Part shown: piece after piece, positions 1 through 8,765 of the stretch
Position numbering within the stretch: the first letter of the stretch is position 1
Layout: every line of letters starts with the position of its first letter
DNA from: Arenibacter certesii DSM 19833
GTDB taxonomy: Bacteria > Bacteroidota > Bacteroidia > Flavobacteriales > Flavobacteriaceae
Assembly (NCBI RefSeq): GCF_000429545.1
Contig: NZ_AUCB01000017.1
Coordinates: 42,741-106,740 of the forward strand
DNA length: 64,000 nt
Direction: 5' to 3'
Made by a program: the position numbers and the translations under genes
Notes under the pieces: model-generated
What the model was told of the DNA's origin: nothing
The model's database searches: none
Seen by the model: the letters and a program-made list of their open reading frames with translations, nothing else

Positions 1-186
1 TTGGTTATATCCTTCTTCCATGGCTTTTGTTACCAACTCGATGAGACTTCTATCTGGCTTAAAATTAGGAAAACCCTGGGACAGATTTAGGGCCTTGTGT
101 TTTAAGGCCAATTGCCCCATTGTAGTAAAAATGGTCGTCTTTACGTTAGGGAGCTTAGAGAAGGCTTTATTATTATTTTGAGGCAT
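1..186 (-). CDS. PLP-dependent aminotransferase (methionine/kynurenine aminotransferase type), N-terminal part only
   Basis: The first 62 codons of a class I/II aminotransferase; the rest lies beyond the left edge. The translation opens MPQNNNKAFSKLPNV and contains TTIFTTMGQLA and NLSQGFPNF. The last motif is the substrate-binding N-terminal segment of the methionine/kynurenine aminotransferase (YbdL/KAT) branch of fold-type I PLP enzymes. The start ATG is read from 186. The catalytic lysine and PLP-binding core are outside the window, so substrate specificity cannot be judged. The gene is followed on the same strand only by sequence not shown; the Vsr-like gene lies 23 bp upstream on the same strand, so the two could be co-transcribed. 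Confidence 0.8.
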   Translation of the reverse strand, partial: MPQNNNKAFSKLPNVKTTIFTTMGQLALKHKALNLSQGFPNFKPDRSLIELVTKAMEEGYNQ

Positions 187-209
187 CGTATTAACTTTGA
201 ATAATTAAA

Positions 210-683
210 TTAGGAATGTAAGGATTTAAGGTGAGCGGCAACTTTAAATAGACAATCTTCTAATTCCTTATTTACCTCACTTTCCCAAAAACGGAATACG
301 GTATACCCCATCCGCTTCAATTCTTCATTAACCTCTTCGTCTCTCTGGATATTACGCTCTATTTTCGGAATCCAAAACTCCCTATTAGTCTTTAGGCTAT
401 CCTTTTTTTCTTCCCAATTGTATCCATGCCAATATTCACCATCTATAAATAGTACCGTTTTATACTTTTTTAAAAGAATATCTGGCTTACCTATCAATTT
501 TTTATAGTTTACCCGATATCGGTAGCCAGCCTTCCATAGTGCCTTTCTAAAGATAAGTTCCGGCTTGGTATTCTTGCCACGAATTTTGCTCATAATCTTA
601 GAGCGTTCCGGTGTAGTATAAAAACCGGACTCCTCATTAAAGCGAGGGACGATTATTCTACCTTCTGAATATTCTTTAGACAT
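210..683 (-). CDS. vsr: Very-short-patch-repair (Vsr-like) DNA mismatch endonuclease
   Basis: 157 aa. Vsr enzymes nick 5' to the T of T:G mismatches made by deamination of 5-methylcytosine. Family landmarks are present: TTPERSKIMSKIRGKNTKPE (residues 23-42), GYRYRVN, GKPDILL with the putative catalytic Asp68, and EYWHG with His86, followed by the basic NREFWIPKIERN segment and FRFWES at the C-terminus. The Cys residues that hold structural zinc in E. coli Vsr are not conserved: the GCFWH cysteine is Glu, the later one aligns with Trp90, and the C-terminal WEC is WES (Ser135). No cytosine methyltransferase gene is visible beside it, whereas vsr usually accompanies dcm. Endonuclease family membership is firm; mismatch specificity is inferred. 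Confidence 0.85.
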   Translation of the reverse strand: MSKEYSEGRIIVPRFNEESGFYTTPERSKIMSKIRGKNTKPELIFRKALWKAGYRYRVNYKKLIGKPDILLKKYKTVLFIDGEYWHGYNWEEKKDSLKTNREFWIPKIERNIQRDEEVNEELKRMGYTVFRFWESEVNKELEDCLFKVAAHLKSLHS

Positions 684-972
684 ACCTAAAGGTAGGTTAT
701 TTTAGATTTTATCCATTACACTAGTTCATGGAAAATAAGGAGTCATCTTTTATTTAATGATATAGAACATAAACTAGTAAAAAATCCATCCAAGTATACA
801 CCGCATTGTATTTAGCTTCTATTTTTATAATGCCTATTATTATAACCTAATGATCCTTTTCATTTGGCAATACATCGAATAGAATAAATAAAGTATCGAC
901 CACATCATGTATAATATAGGGATTTAACTACCTTGGGTACAACGTTAGAATCCATTTATATATTTTCTTAGA

Positions 973-1644
973 ATGAAGAACATAGTTATTGTAGGAGCCA
1001 CCAAGGACGGGGGCATTATTTTGGACTCTTTAGATAAAAATGACGAATATAAGATAGTAGGGTTTATAGATGGGTCTAAGGAGAAGGGAACAGAGTTTAA
1101 TGGATATACAATTTTAGGAACCGAAGTAGACCTTCCTAATTTAATAAAGGATTATAACCTAGATGGGGGCATTTTAGCCATCGAGAACAATTGGTTACGA
1201 ATGAAAATGGCTGAGAAGCTCAACTCAATTGATCCCAATTTTCACTTTATCACCATTATACATAGTAGTGCTATAATAGGAAGGAACGTTAAGATTGGAA
1301 TGGGTAGCCTTATTATGCCAGGTGTGATTATAAACGCTAACTCCAGCATTGGAAAATTTTGTAATATAAATGCTAATTCGTCCATCGGACACGACAGCAA
1401 CCTAAAAGATTTCTCGAGCATTGCATCTGGTGTCTGTACAGGTGGCAATCTTAAACTAGGGGAGTTTTCAACAATCTCATTAGGCGCAAAACTAATAGAA
1501 AATATTACGATTGGCAAACATAGTATTATAGGCGCCGGCTCATTGGTAGTTAAAAATGTAAAGAGTCTTTCCGTCGCGAGTGGATCACCGGCAATTATTG
1601 TTGAGAAAAGGAAGTTAGGAGATTCATATTCAAGTAAAGAATAA
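973..1644 (+). CDS. NeuD/PglD-family sugar O/N-acyltransferase
   Basis: 223 aa. The N-terminal ~80 residues form a small Rossmann-like domain (KNIVIVGATKDGGIILDSL) typical of NeuD/PglD nucleotide-sugar acyltransferases. From about residue 95 on there are left-handed beta-helix hexapeptide repeats (IIGRNVKIGMGSLIMPGVII, SIGKFCNINANSSIGHDS, ITIGKHSIIGAGSLVVKNV) that bind acetyl-CoA in a trimer. His139 in SIGHDS is the likely catalytic base by family analogy. The start follows about 290 bp of non-coding DNA. The next gene on the strand, 190 bp on, encodes a sugar-transfer ATP-grasp protein, so a role in glycan decoration is likely; the substrate is unknown. Confidence 0.85.
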   Translation: MKNIVIVGATKDGGIILDSLDKNDEYKIVGFIDGSKEKGTEFNGYTILGTEVDLPNLIKDYNLDGGILAIENNWLRMKMAEKLNSIDPNFHFITIIHSSAIIGRNVKIGMGSLIMPGVIINANSSIGKFCNINANSSIGHDSNLKDFSSIASGVCTGGNLKLGEFSTISLGAKLIENITIGKHSIIGAGSLVVKNVKSLSVASGSPAIIVEKRKLGDSYSSKE

Positions 1645-1833
1645 CAATTCCAACATAAAATTAATGTCACAGTTTATAAGTTTGAAATAGATTATCCCTG
1701 CTAGTCCTGAAAGTTGCGTTAAACCGAATCTAGATTCGCTTCATAGTAATATAGGAATGGCTTTCTGCACCTTTATAGTTCTTCTATGAACTAATAATAC
1801 CAGGGCTAACACATAAAATTAAATACTATCTAT

Positions 1834-2871
1834 ATGCATTTCGATAACCCAGAGCGGATAAAAGTATTTCTAAAGAATCCTAATAAAAAAAACTACCTCA
1901 AAATCTGTAAAGAAGTACTGGTACTTTGGGTAACGAAAAAAGAGGTGCCTATGTATTATTTTAAGCATCTTTATAAAAGGGAGATCAAAAATTATAAAGA
2001 TTATCTAGGCACCAAGGAAGCCGCTGAAATTAGAGAAGGCAAAAAATTACACCAATTAGAGTTTACCTCCATATTGTGCAACAAACTTAATTTTTCTCTT
2101 TACTGCGAAAGAAGTAATATCCCCACCCCAAAGCTTATAGGCCACAATCTTGGAAATCATTTTTTCTCGGGGAGTGAAATGCGCAAAATAAATAATAAGA
2201 CAGAGCTGATTGCATTTTATGAAGCAATATTTGAGTCTACCCAATTAGAAACGCTCTTCTTTAGGCCCCTATCCCAATATGGGGGAAAAGGAATATTTAA
2301 GTTGAGGCACGATAATATTGAAGCAAAGTTGGAATCCGAATATCAAAACTTAATAAATGGAAATTATCTGTACAATGAGGTAATAACACAACATCCAAAA
2401 TTAAATGCCATTCATGGTACCTCCATAAACTCCCTTAGAATATTGACCTACATCCATAATGGGGAAGTAAATATAATTTCATCTATCTTTCGGTTAGGTA
2501 CGGCAGGTGCCGTGGTAGACAACACCTCATCTGGCGGATTGTTTATAGGTATAGACGACAAAACAGAGACCTTAAAAAAAGAAGGATACCGAAATTTAGA
2601 ATTTGGGGGAGAAGTACTTACGAAGCATCCAGATACTAATTTTGAGTTTCTAGGTTTTAAAATGCCTTACTATAAAGAAGCATGCGAATTGGTTAAAAAA
2701 GCGACTGCCGTAATTCCCAATCGTCTTATCGGATGGGACGTAGCTATTACGCCCACTGGGCCAATAATTATAGAGGGCAATGCACATCCTGATTTGTTTG
2801 CGGCAGATGTGGCCTATGGCGGACTTTTAAAAAACAAACAGATACAAAGGATAAAAGCTTTTATAAAATAA
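1834..2871 (+). CDS. Sugar-transfer-associated ATP-grasp protein
   Basis: 345 aa, no signal peptide. The C-terminal two thirds match the ATP-grasp fold found in glycan loci (Pfam 'ATPgrasp_ST'). Visible elements are FRPLSQYGGKGIFKL (nucleotide-binding loop), SLRILTYIHNGEVNI, SSGGLFIGID and GWDVAITPTGPIIIEGN, the last carrying the acidic and Asn residues that coordinate Mg-ATP. The residues before about 90 are an alpha-helical extension rich in Lys/Tyr. Such proteins sit in polysaccharide clusters and are thought to ligate an amino or carboxyl group to a sugar, but no reaction is established. It lies downstream of a NeuD-like acyltransferase and is followed by a hairpin terminator shared with the convergent sdh operon. 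Confidence 0.8.
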   Translation: MHFDNPERIKVFLKNPNKKNYLKICKEVLVLWVTKKEVPMYYFKHLYKREIKNYKDYLGTKEAAEIREGKKLHQLEFTSILCNKLNFSLYCERSNIPTPKLIGHNLGNHFFSGSEMRKINNKTELIAFYEAIFESTQLETLFFRPLSQYGGKGIFKLRHDNIEAKLESEYQNLINGNYLYNEVITQHPKLNAIHGTSINSLRILTYIHNGEVNIISSIFRLGTAGAVVDNTSSGGLFIGIDDKTETLKKEGYRNLEFGGEVLTKHPDTNFEFLGFKMPYYKEACELVKKATAVIPNRLIGWDVAITPTGPIIIEGNAHPDLFAADVAYGGLLKNKQIQRIKAFIK

Positions 2872-2888
2872 TTGGATTTTAGGAAAAA

Positions 2889-2925
2889 AAAATCCTAAGC
2901 ACCATTAAATGGAGCTTAGGATTTT
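2889..2925. terminator. Bidirectional intrinsic terminator between ATP-grasp gene and sdhB
   Basis: Perfect 12-bp inverted repeat: AAAATCCTAAGC at 2889-2900 pairs with GCTTAGGATTTT at 2914-2925 around a 13-nt loop, with A-rich and T-rich flanks. It sits between the convergent stops at 2871 (+) and 2952 (-), so it can serve both transcripts. Confidence 0.85.
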
Positions 2926-2951
2926 GTGCTATCTTAATTAGGAAGAGGTTT

Positions 2952-3698
2952 TTAACCCTTTACATTGGCTTTAAAATACTCTCTATTTAAGCGCGCTATA
3001 TTTTCCAAAGAGATTCCTTTAGGACATTCTACTTCACAGGCTCCTGTATTGGTGCAGTTTCCAAATCCTTCCAAGTCCATTTGCGCCACCATATTCTTAA
3101 CACGATCTACAGCTTCCACCTGCCCTTGTGGCAATAACGCATATTGCGAAACCTTTGCCCCAACGAATAACATAGCTGAAGCATTTTTACAGCTAGCAAC
3201 ACAGGCACCACAACCTATACAAGTAGCGGAATCCATAGCCATATCTGCAGCATGCTTATCAATTGGAATGGAGTTCGCATCTTGAGTATTTCCAGAAGTA
3301 TTTACTGATATATACCCACCTGCTTGTTGAATTCTTTCAAACGAGCTACGGTCTACCATCAAATCCTTAATTACAGGAAATGCTTTCGCTCTAAATGGCT
3401 CAATGGTAATAGTATCGCCATCTTTAAACGAACGCATGTGCAATTGGCAGGTAGTGATCCCTTTATCCGGACCATGGGGTTCTCCATTAATATGCATAGA
3501 ACACATCCCACAGATACCCTCTCTACAGTCGTGATCAAAGGCAACTGGCTCTCCTCCTTCATTGATGATCTGCTCATTTAAAACATCCATCATCTCCAAG
3601 AAAGACATGCTTTCCGATATATCCGACACTTGGTAATCTACCATTTTACCCTTGTCTTGAGATCCGTTCTGTCTCCAAATTTTTAATGTAAGCTTCAT
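2952..3698 (-). CDS. sdhB: Succinate dehydrogenase / fumarate reductase iron-sulfur subunit
   Basis: 248 aa. It carries electrons from the flavoprotein to the quinone site of complex II at the inner membrane. The [2Fe-2S] ferredoxin domain has Cys58, Cys63, Cys66 (CREGICGMC) and Cys84. The C-terminal domain holds the [4Fe-4S]/[3Fe-4S] ligands in [11 protein letters not shown] (160-170) and [14 protein letters not shown]. Length is normal for the Bacteroidota type-B enzyme. It is the last gene of sdhC-sdhA-sdhB, 67 bp after sdhA, and is followed by a strong terminator. Confidence 0.97.
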   Translation of the reverse strand: MKLTLKIWRQNGSQDKGKMVDYQVSDISESMSFLEMMDVLNEQIINEGGEPVAFDHDCREGICGMCSMHINGEPHGPDKGITTCQLHMRSFKDGDTITIEPFRAKAFPVIKDLMVDRSSFERIQQAGGYISVNTSGNTQDANSIPIDKHAADMAMDSATCIGCGACVASCKNASAMLFVGAKVSQYALLPQGQVEAVDRVKNMVAQMDLEGFGNCTNTGACEVECPKGISLENIARLNREYFKANVKG

Positions 3699-3706
3699 AT
3701 TTTAAG

Positions 3707-3734
3707 TATTGAGTATTGAATATTGCATATTGAG
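3707..3734. repeat. Four tandem heptamers in the sdhA-sdhB spacer
   Basis: Four consecutive 7-mers: TATTGAG, TATTGAA, TATTGCA, TATTGAG. They fill much of the 67-bp sdhA-sdhB spacer. Similar AAGTATTGAG-like strings occur at the edges of the dispersed repeat near 57.4 kb, so this may be a trace of the same repeat family. No function can be read from the sequence. Confidence 0.6.
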
Positions 3735-3765
3735 ATTTTAATCCCGATTATTAGGTCAATACTAC

Positions 3766-5781
3766 TTATTTATAACTCCTTTGCTTCAATTCTATATCGT
3801 TAAACTCCAATTGTTCCTTATGCAGAACGGCATCTGAAGGCTCTCCTTTGTATTCCCATGCAGCAACAAATGCAAATTCTGCATCATTACGCTTGGCTTC
3901 TCCTTCTTGTTCTCCATCCAGCTCTACGGATTCTTCCCTAAAGTGTCCTCCACAAGATTCCTCTCGCATCAGGGCATCTTTAGCAAACAACTCTCCTAAT
4001 TCCAGGAAATCGGCCACACGACCTGCTTTCTCTAGCTCTGGGTTCATTTCATTAGCCTTTCCGGGTACTTTAACCTCCTTGTAGAATTCTTCACGGATAG
4101 CTTTAATTTCCTGGATCGCTTCTTTTAAATCCGTTGCGTTTCTAGACATTCCACACTTATCCCACATTACCTTTCCTAATTTCTTGTGGAAATAGTCCAC
4201 GGAATGGGTTCCCTTATTATTGATGAATGCGTTAATTTGGTCAGTGACCGCTTTTTCCGCTTCGTCAAATTCTGGGGTATTGGTAGGTATTTTTCCTGTC
4301 CTAATTTCGTGCGACAGGTAATCCCCAATAGTATATGGCAATATAAAGTAACCGTCTGCCAAGCCCTGCATTAGTGCAGAAGCTCCTAAACGGTTGGCAC
4401 CGTGATCAGAGAAGTTGGCCTCCCCAATACAGTACAATCCTTCTACAGTGGTCATTAGGTTGTAATCTACCCAAATACCGCCCATGGTATAGTGCGTAGC
4501 TGGATAGATCATCATTGGAGTCTTATATGGATTTTCGTCCACAATTTTTTCATACATCTGGAAAAGGTTACCGTATTTGGCTCTTATAATTTCCTCTCCT
4601 AACTCCGTAATTTTTTCTTTACTGGCATTGGTTATCCCATGAAGTTTTGCCTGCTCATTCCCGTAACGCTCTATTGCCGATTTAAAATCTAGATAAACCG
4701 CTTCTCCAGTTGCGTTTACTCCGTAACCCGCATCACATCTTTCTTTGGCAGCCCTAGAAGCCACATCACGCGGCACCAAGTTTCCAAAAGCAGGATATCT
4801 CCGTTCCAAGTAATAATCTCTTTCCTCCTCACTTAGGTCGGTTGGTTTTTTCTTTCCCTCCCTAATGGCCATTACATCTTCCATTTTCTTCGGCACCCAG
4901 ATCCTACCGTCGTTACGTAGGGACTCTGACATCAGCGTTAATTTGGATTGATAATCCCCTGATCGCGGAATACAGGTAGGGTGAATTTGAGTATAGCAAG
5001 GATTTGCAAAAAAAGCTCCTTTTTTATGTACTTTCCAAGCTGCAGTTGCATTTGATCCCATAGCATTGGTAGAAAGGAAATAAACATTCCCGTATCCTCC
5101 GGTTGCAATTACAACCGCATGTGCAGAGTGGCGCTCAATTTCCCCAGTAACTAAGTTACGGGCAATAATTCCCCTTGCCTTACCATTTATCTTAACTACA
5201 TCCAACATTTCATGTCGGTTGAACATTTCTATTTTTCCACGTGCAATCTGCCTGTTCATAGCAGAATAGGCACCTAGTAATAATTGTTGTCCTGTTTGTC
5301 CTTTAGCGTAAAACGTACGGGAAACAAGTACCCCACCAAAAGAGCGGTTATCTAACAGACCACCATAGTCCCGTGCAAAAGGCACACCTTGAGCAACACA
5401 TTGATCTATGATGTTGCCAGATACTTCTGCCAAACGGTATACGTTAGCCTCACGAGATCTATAATCTCCCCCTTTTATAGTATCGTAGAATAAGCGGTAG
5501 GTAGAATCCCCATCACCCTGATAATTTTTTGCCGCATTGATACCTCCCTGAGCCGCAATAGAATGTGCTCTTCGTGGAGAATCTTGGTAGCAAAATGCCT
5601 TTACATTGTAACCTAGCTCCGCCAAAGTTGCCGCAGCAGAACCTCCAGCAAGTCCGGTACCTACCACAATAATATCTATAGAGCGTTTGTTAGCAGGATT
5701 AACTAGGTTAATCTTATCCTTATAGTTGGTCCATTTATCCTTTAATGGCCCTTTTGGTACTTTAGAATCCAATATAGACAT
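3766..5781 (-). CDS. sdhA: Succinate dehydrogenase / fumarate reductase flavoprotein subunit
   Basis: 671 aa. It oxidises succinate to fumarate with covalently bound FAD. The N-terminal dinucleotide fold is [20 protein letters not shown] (about 40-59). [12 protein letters not shown] contains the histidine that links FAD in this family. Further conserved blocks are [25 protein letters not shown] with the substrate-proximal His, and [19 protein letters not shown] near the FAD adenine. The length (longer than the ~590 aa proteobacterial enzyme) fits the Bacteroidota/epsilonproteobacterial type B form. It sits 17 bp downstream of sdhC in the same operon. Confidence 0.97.
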   Translation of the reverse strand: MSILDSKVPKGPLKDKWTNYKDKINLVNPANKRSIDIIVVGTGLAGGSAAATLAELGYNVKAFCYQDSPRRAHSIAAQGGINAAKNYQGDGDSTYRLFYDTIKGGDYRSREANVYRLAEVSGNIIDQCVAQGVPFARDYGGLLDNRSFGGVLVSRTFYAKGQTGQQLLLGAYSAMNRQIARGKIEMFNRHEMLDVVKINGKARGIIARNLVTGEIERHSAHAVVIATGGYGNVYFLSTNAMGSNATAAWKVHKKGAFFANPCYTQIHPTCIPRSGDYQSKLTLMSESLRNDGRIWVPKKMEDVMAIREGKKKPTDLSEEERDYYLERRYPAFGNLVPRDVASRAAKERCDAGYGVNATGEAVYLDFKSAIERYGNEQAKLHGITNASKEKITELGEEIIRAKYGNLFQMYEKIVDENPYKTPMMIYPATHYTMGGIWVDYNLMTTVEGLYCIGEANFSDHGANRLGASALMQGLADGYFILPYTIGDYLSHEIRTGKIPTNTPEFDEAEKAVTDQINAFINNKGTHSVDYFHKKLGKVMWDKCGMSRNATDLKEAIQEIKAIREEFYKEVKVPGKANEMNPELEKAGRVADFLELGELFAKDALMREESCGGHFREESVELDGEQEGEAKRNDAEFAFVAAWEYKGEPSDAVLHKEQLEFNDIELKQRSYK

Positions 5782-5798
5782 AGCTATGTAGTATTATA

Positions 5799-6476
5799 TT
5801 ATTGGTTGAAATGGTGAAAAAGAGCAATAAAGATAAATCCTAACGGAATGATTATCGCATATGCTTTTCCAAACCCTTTTAATCCTCTTGTGTATTTATT
5901 ATTGGCACCTACAGACTGAAATGCCGAACTAAATCCGTGCAATAGGTGAAGGGCAAGAAAAATAAACCCTACACAGTAAAGCGCCACTCTCCAAATAGGA
6001 GCAAATTTGTGGGTAAGTTCTTCGTAATAACGATATCCTTCCCCATCTGCAAGTAATCCCGACATATCTCCTTGGATAAACTTAGTGTTGATTTCCGGAA
6101 ACCAGAAATCTATAAAGTGTATTACAAGGAATACTAGGATAAATCCACCGCTCCAGATCATGTTTCTGCTCATCCAAGTAGAATTGGCATCACCATTGTA
6201 CTGGGCATACTTTACCACTCTTGCATTTCTATTCCTAATTTCTAGGATAAAGCCCATAACAAAGTGAAAAATAACCCCAAAGAGCAAAATAGGCTGTAAC
6301 CCAAATTGCACCAAAGGATTGGTACCCATGAAATGGGAGATCTCGTTAAATGCATCCGGGCTAAACACGGATAGAATGTTAATGGCAAAATGTTGAACGA
6401 TAAAAATCATCAAGAAAAAGGCCGAAAGTGCCATGGCATACTTTCTGCCAATTGAAGAGTTAAAAAATCCACTCAT
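5799..6476 (-). CDS. sdhC: Succinate dehydrogenase cytochrome b subunit (type B, single anchor)
   Basis: 225 aa integral membrane anchor that binds heme b and passes electrons to menaquinone. Five hydrophobic segments can be traced: YAMALSAFFLMIFIVQHFA, QFGLQPILLFGVIFHFVMG, WSGGFILVFLVIHFIDFW, WRVALYCVGFIFLALHLLHG and YAIIIPLGFIFIALFHH. Histidines inside these helices (IVQHF, IFHFVMG, LVIHF, LHLLHG) are the candidate di-heme ligands of the type B family. It is the first gene of sdhCAB, preceded by a recognisable promoter at 6497-6528. Confidence 0.95.
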   Translation of the reverse strand: MSGFFNSSIGRKYAMALSAFFLMIFIVQHFAINILSVFSPDAFNEISHFMGTNPLVQFGLQPILLFGVIFHFVMGFILEIRNRNARVVKYAQYNGDANSTWMSRNMIWSGGFILVFLVIHFIDFWFPEINTKFIQGDMSGLLADGEGYRYYEELTHKFAPIWRVALYCVGFIFLALHLLHGFSSAFQSVGANNKYTRGLKGFGKAYAIIIPLGFIFIALFHHFNQ

Positions 6477-6496
6477 TATGTTAGTTGTTTTGAATA

Positions 6497-6528
6497 CAAA
6501 TCTAATCTAGAATGCAGTTATTCACAAA
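6497..6528 (-). promoter_or_regulatory. Bacteroidota-type promoter of the sdhCAB operon
   Basis: Read on the minus strand, TTTG (6525-6528), a 20-nt spacer and TAGATTTG (6497-6504) match the TTTG-N17-20-TAnnTTTG consensus of the Bacteroidota primary sigma factor. The sdhC start at 6476 lies about 20 nt downstream of the -7 element. Confidence 0.65.
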
Positions 6529-6747
6529 CTTTGTTTAGTTTATGTCCCATATTTAGAACCAATTTAAAGAACTTACTGTTATTACAGCTATTTAGGTGCA
6601 GAAATTTTTACGATTAAAAGTGTCGTTTCACCTAAAAACTATAGCATAATTAAGATAATTTACATTCCCTTAAACCTAATAAAAACCAAATTACATTGTA
6701 CCGTCCTTAGTGAGAACCGCACTCTTTGTTCTATAATATTTTTCCTC

Positions 6748-8475
6748 CTACTTTCTTTTTAATTCGGAGATAAAGCTGTCAGACTGCATTTCAATAATAG
6801 ACCGCGCACTTAAAATGGCCTTTTCCACAATAGCGGTATTTCCCGGATTAGCCATATCCCTAGTAGAATCAATAGTTTTTATGTACCAATCTGTCCATGC
6901 CTTAATAATCTGTTGTTCCTCTTCTGAAGACGCCCCTTTTTTTACAGCTCTTTCACTCAATAAAAATTCTGCCGCCAAGCGATTGGTAGCAGCATCTTTC
7001 ATTAGGTCAATTATTGCTGTAGCCGTATAGCTATCTCCATTTACCAGGGTTAGGGCACTAGCTAAGGCTGCGGTACTCACATTTCTCAAGGTTTCTTGCG
7101 ACACCTTATCCATAGTATCATTATCTGTATGATAAAATTGGTCGGTAAAGTGCCAAAGCAATAATCCCGGAATATCCGCTTTTAAAAAGGGCATATGGTC
7201 ACTGCCCCCTTCATACGGATTGGTTTTTACCACCCAATTAGCAAACTCACCCTGATTTTTAAAATTATGTATCATAAAGTCGTTCAAGTAATGTGGTTTC
7301 ATATCCTCTAGTCTTAGCACTCTTCCACCCCACTCAGAATGCTGGTCTTCCCCTCTTGTCCAAATAGCACTAGGATCAGGCATTTTTTCAATAAGAAAGG
7401 TCCCGCCTGTTATACTGGTATTTTCCCCAACCATGTCTAAACTAATGCCCCATTTAATACTTTTGGCCCTTTCCTCATCCTCAACAATATACCGATTGGT
7501 TGATATAATTTCATCTCCCCAAAGAAAACTGATACTCCTATAGGCATCAATAGCATCGGAGGCTATAAGTTTAGCCGTTGTAATAGCCATTTCTAATTGC
7601 GCCCCTACGCCAGAAGCATTATCATTTGCACCTGGCTCCTGAACATGCGCGCTAAAAACAAGTCGTTCTCCTGGAGTTTCAGATCCCCTAACATCAGCCA
7701 CCAAGGTTAGCTCTTCTGAAGGATATAATTTAGTAGCCACATTCACCTTAGCTCTTACGGTTCCCTTATCCATAGCCGATTTTAATGTTTCCTTAGCTTC
7801 ATAAGATAGCGCTATGGCCCATTTATTATTTGGATGATAGGGTAGGCTACGAAACTGAATAGAGGTCGTATTTATTTCTGGTTTCAAGTAGCCAGGATTA
7901 TTATAACTAAACATCCCCAAGGCACCATTATTAAGCACTCCCTCCTTATAGATTTCTGAAACACGATTGGCATCGGTATAAATAATCTTGCCTCTTACCG
8001 GGGAATTTTTTAATGCCCCTAAGTCCTTTATATAGACCACCTCCCCTACAACTCCATTACTTGGAGTAGAAGCAGAATTTAAATAAACCATATTGCGATT
8101 GGTGGCCTGTTTAAGCAACGGTGAGGCGCTCCCAACAAGACTAACCTCGGCACTTACAGGCTCCCAAGTAGGATGCTGCAACGACCTCTTCTCTATTCTA
8201 TAGGTGAATCGGTCCAAAATAGTTGCATTTGTCTCCTGCACATAGCCAGCGGCCTCCAATTCTGAAGCTACTTTAAAAATACTTTTATTAAAGCCCTCAT
8301 TCCCAACTACCCTCCAGTATTGGGATACAAAAGCTGTAGTTTCATAGGCTTTTTCACCCGTAATTGTCTCACGTAAAATTTTAAAATAATCGTCAGTTGT
8401 AACGGCCGATTTTTTTTCTTGGGACCACCCCACAACTACAATTGAGAAAAAGAAAAATACGAAACTTTTAGTCAT
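6748..8475 (-). CDS. Secreted M28-family zinc aminopeptidase
   Basis: 575 aa. The N-terminus (TKSFVFFFFSIVVVGWSQE) is a signal peptide, so it acts in the periplasm or outside. An insert at about 110-250 corresponds to the protease-associated region. The co-catalytic zinc site is complete: His277 (SAHVQEPGAND), Asp284 (bridging, in NDNASG), Glu322 (WGDE; the preceding region holds the general base), Asp347 (SLDMVGE) and His449 (FYHTDND). A helical C-terminal extension follows. Family members release N-terminal amino acids from peptides. It is monocistronic, on the minus strand downstream of nothing obvious and 270 bp upstream of sdhC. Exact specificity is unknown. Confidence 0.88.
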   Translation of the reverse strand: MTKSFVFFFFSIVVVGWSQEKKSAVTTDDYFKILRETITGEKAYETTAFVSQYWRVVGNEGFNKSIFKVASELEAAGYVQETNATILDRFTYRIEKRSLQHPTWEPVSAEVSLVGSASPLLKQATNRNMVYLNSASTPSNGVVGEVVYIKDLGALKNSPVRGKIIYTDANRVSEIYKEGVLNNGALGMFSYNNPGYLKPEINTTSIQFRSLPYHPNNKWAIALSYEAKETLKSAMDKGTVRAKVNVATKLYPSEELTLVADVRGSETPGERLVFSAHVQEPGANDNASGVGAQLEMAITTAKLIASDAIDAYRSISFLWGDEIISTNRYIVEDEERAKSIKWGISLDMVGENTSITGGTFLIEKMPDPSAIWTRGEDQHSEWGGRVLRLEDMKPHYLNDFMIHNFKNQGEFANWVVKTNPYEGGSDHMPFLKADIPGLLLWHFTDQFYHTDNDTMDKVSQETLRNVSTAALASALTLVNGDSYTATAIIDLMKDAATNRLAAEFLLSERAVKKGASSEEEQQIIKAWTDWYIKTIDSTRDMANPGNTAIVEKAILSARSIIEMQSDSFISELKRK

Positions 8476-8765
8476 GTGAATAATTAAATTTATAATGAAG
8501 CAATCTGCTTTTAAATGCTATTTAGAGCTTTCCGATTAATCAGCGAAGATAGACTATTTTGAAAATTTCGGGAATGTAAGCGGTCCCTTTTAAAATGATT
8601 TGCGCCTTAATGGCATTAAGCATAACCTATTTCTTAAATTTGCAGATATAATTAAAAACTGGCGCATAAATGAGGTCGCTGCTATATTGGTGGGAATATT
8701 GACTACACCGTTTCACCACTGAAGATATCAATGGCAAGATGCTATGCCCAAAAAAAACATAACTG

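Noticed and set aside
1242..1670. 142-codon frame antisense to the NeuD-like gene
   Set aside because: Produced by the periodic hexapeptide-repeat codons of the real gene; no independent features.
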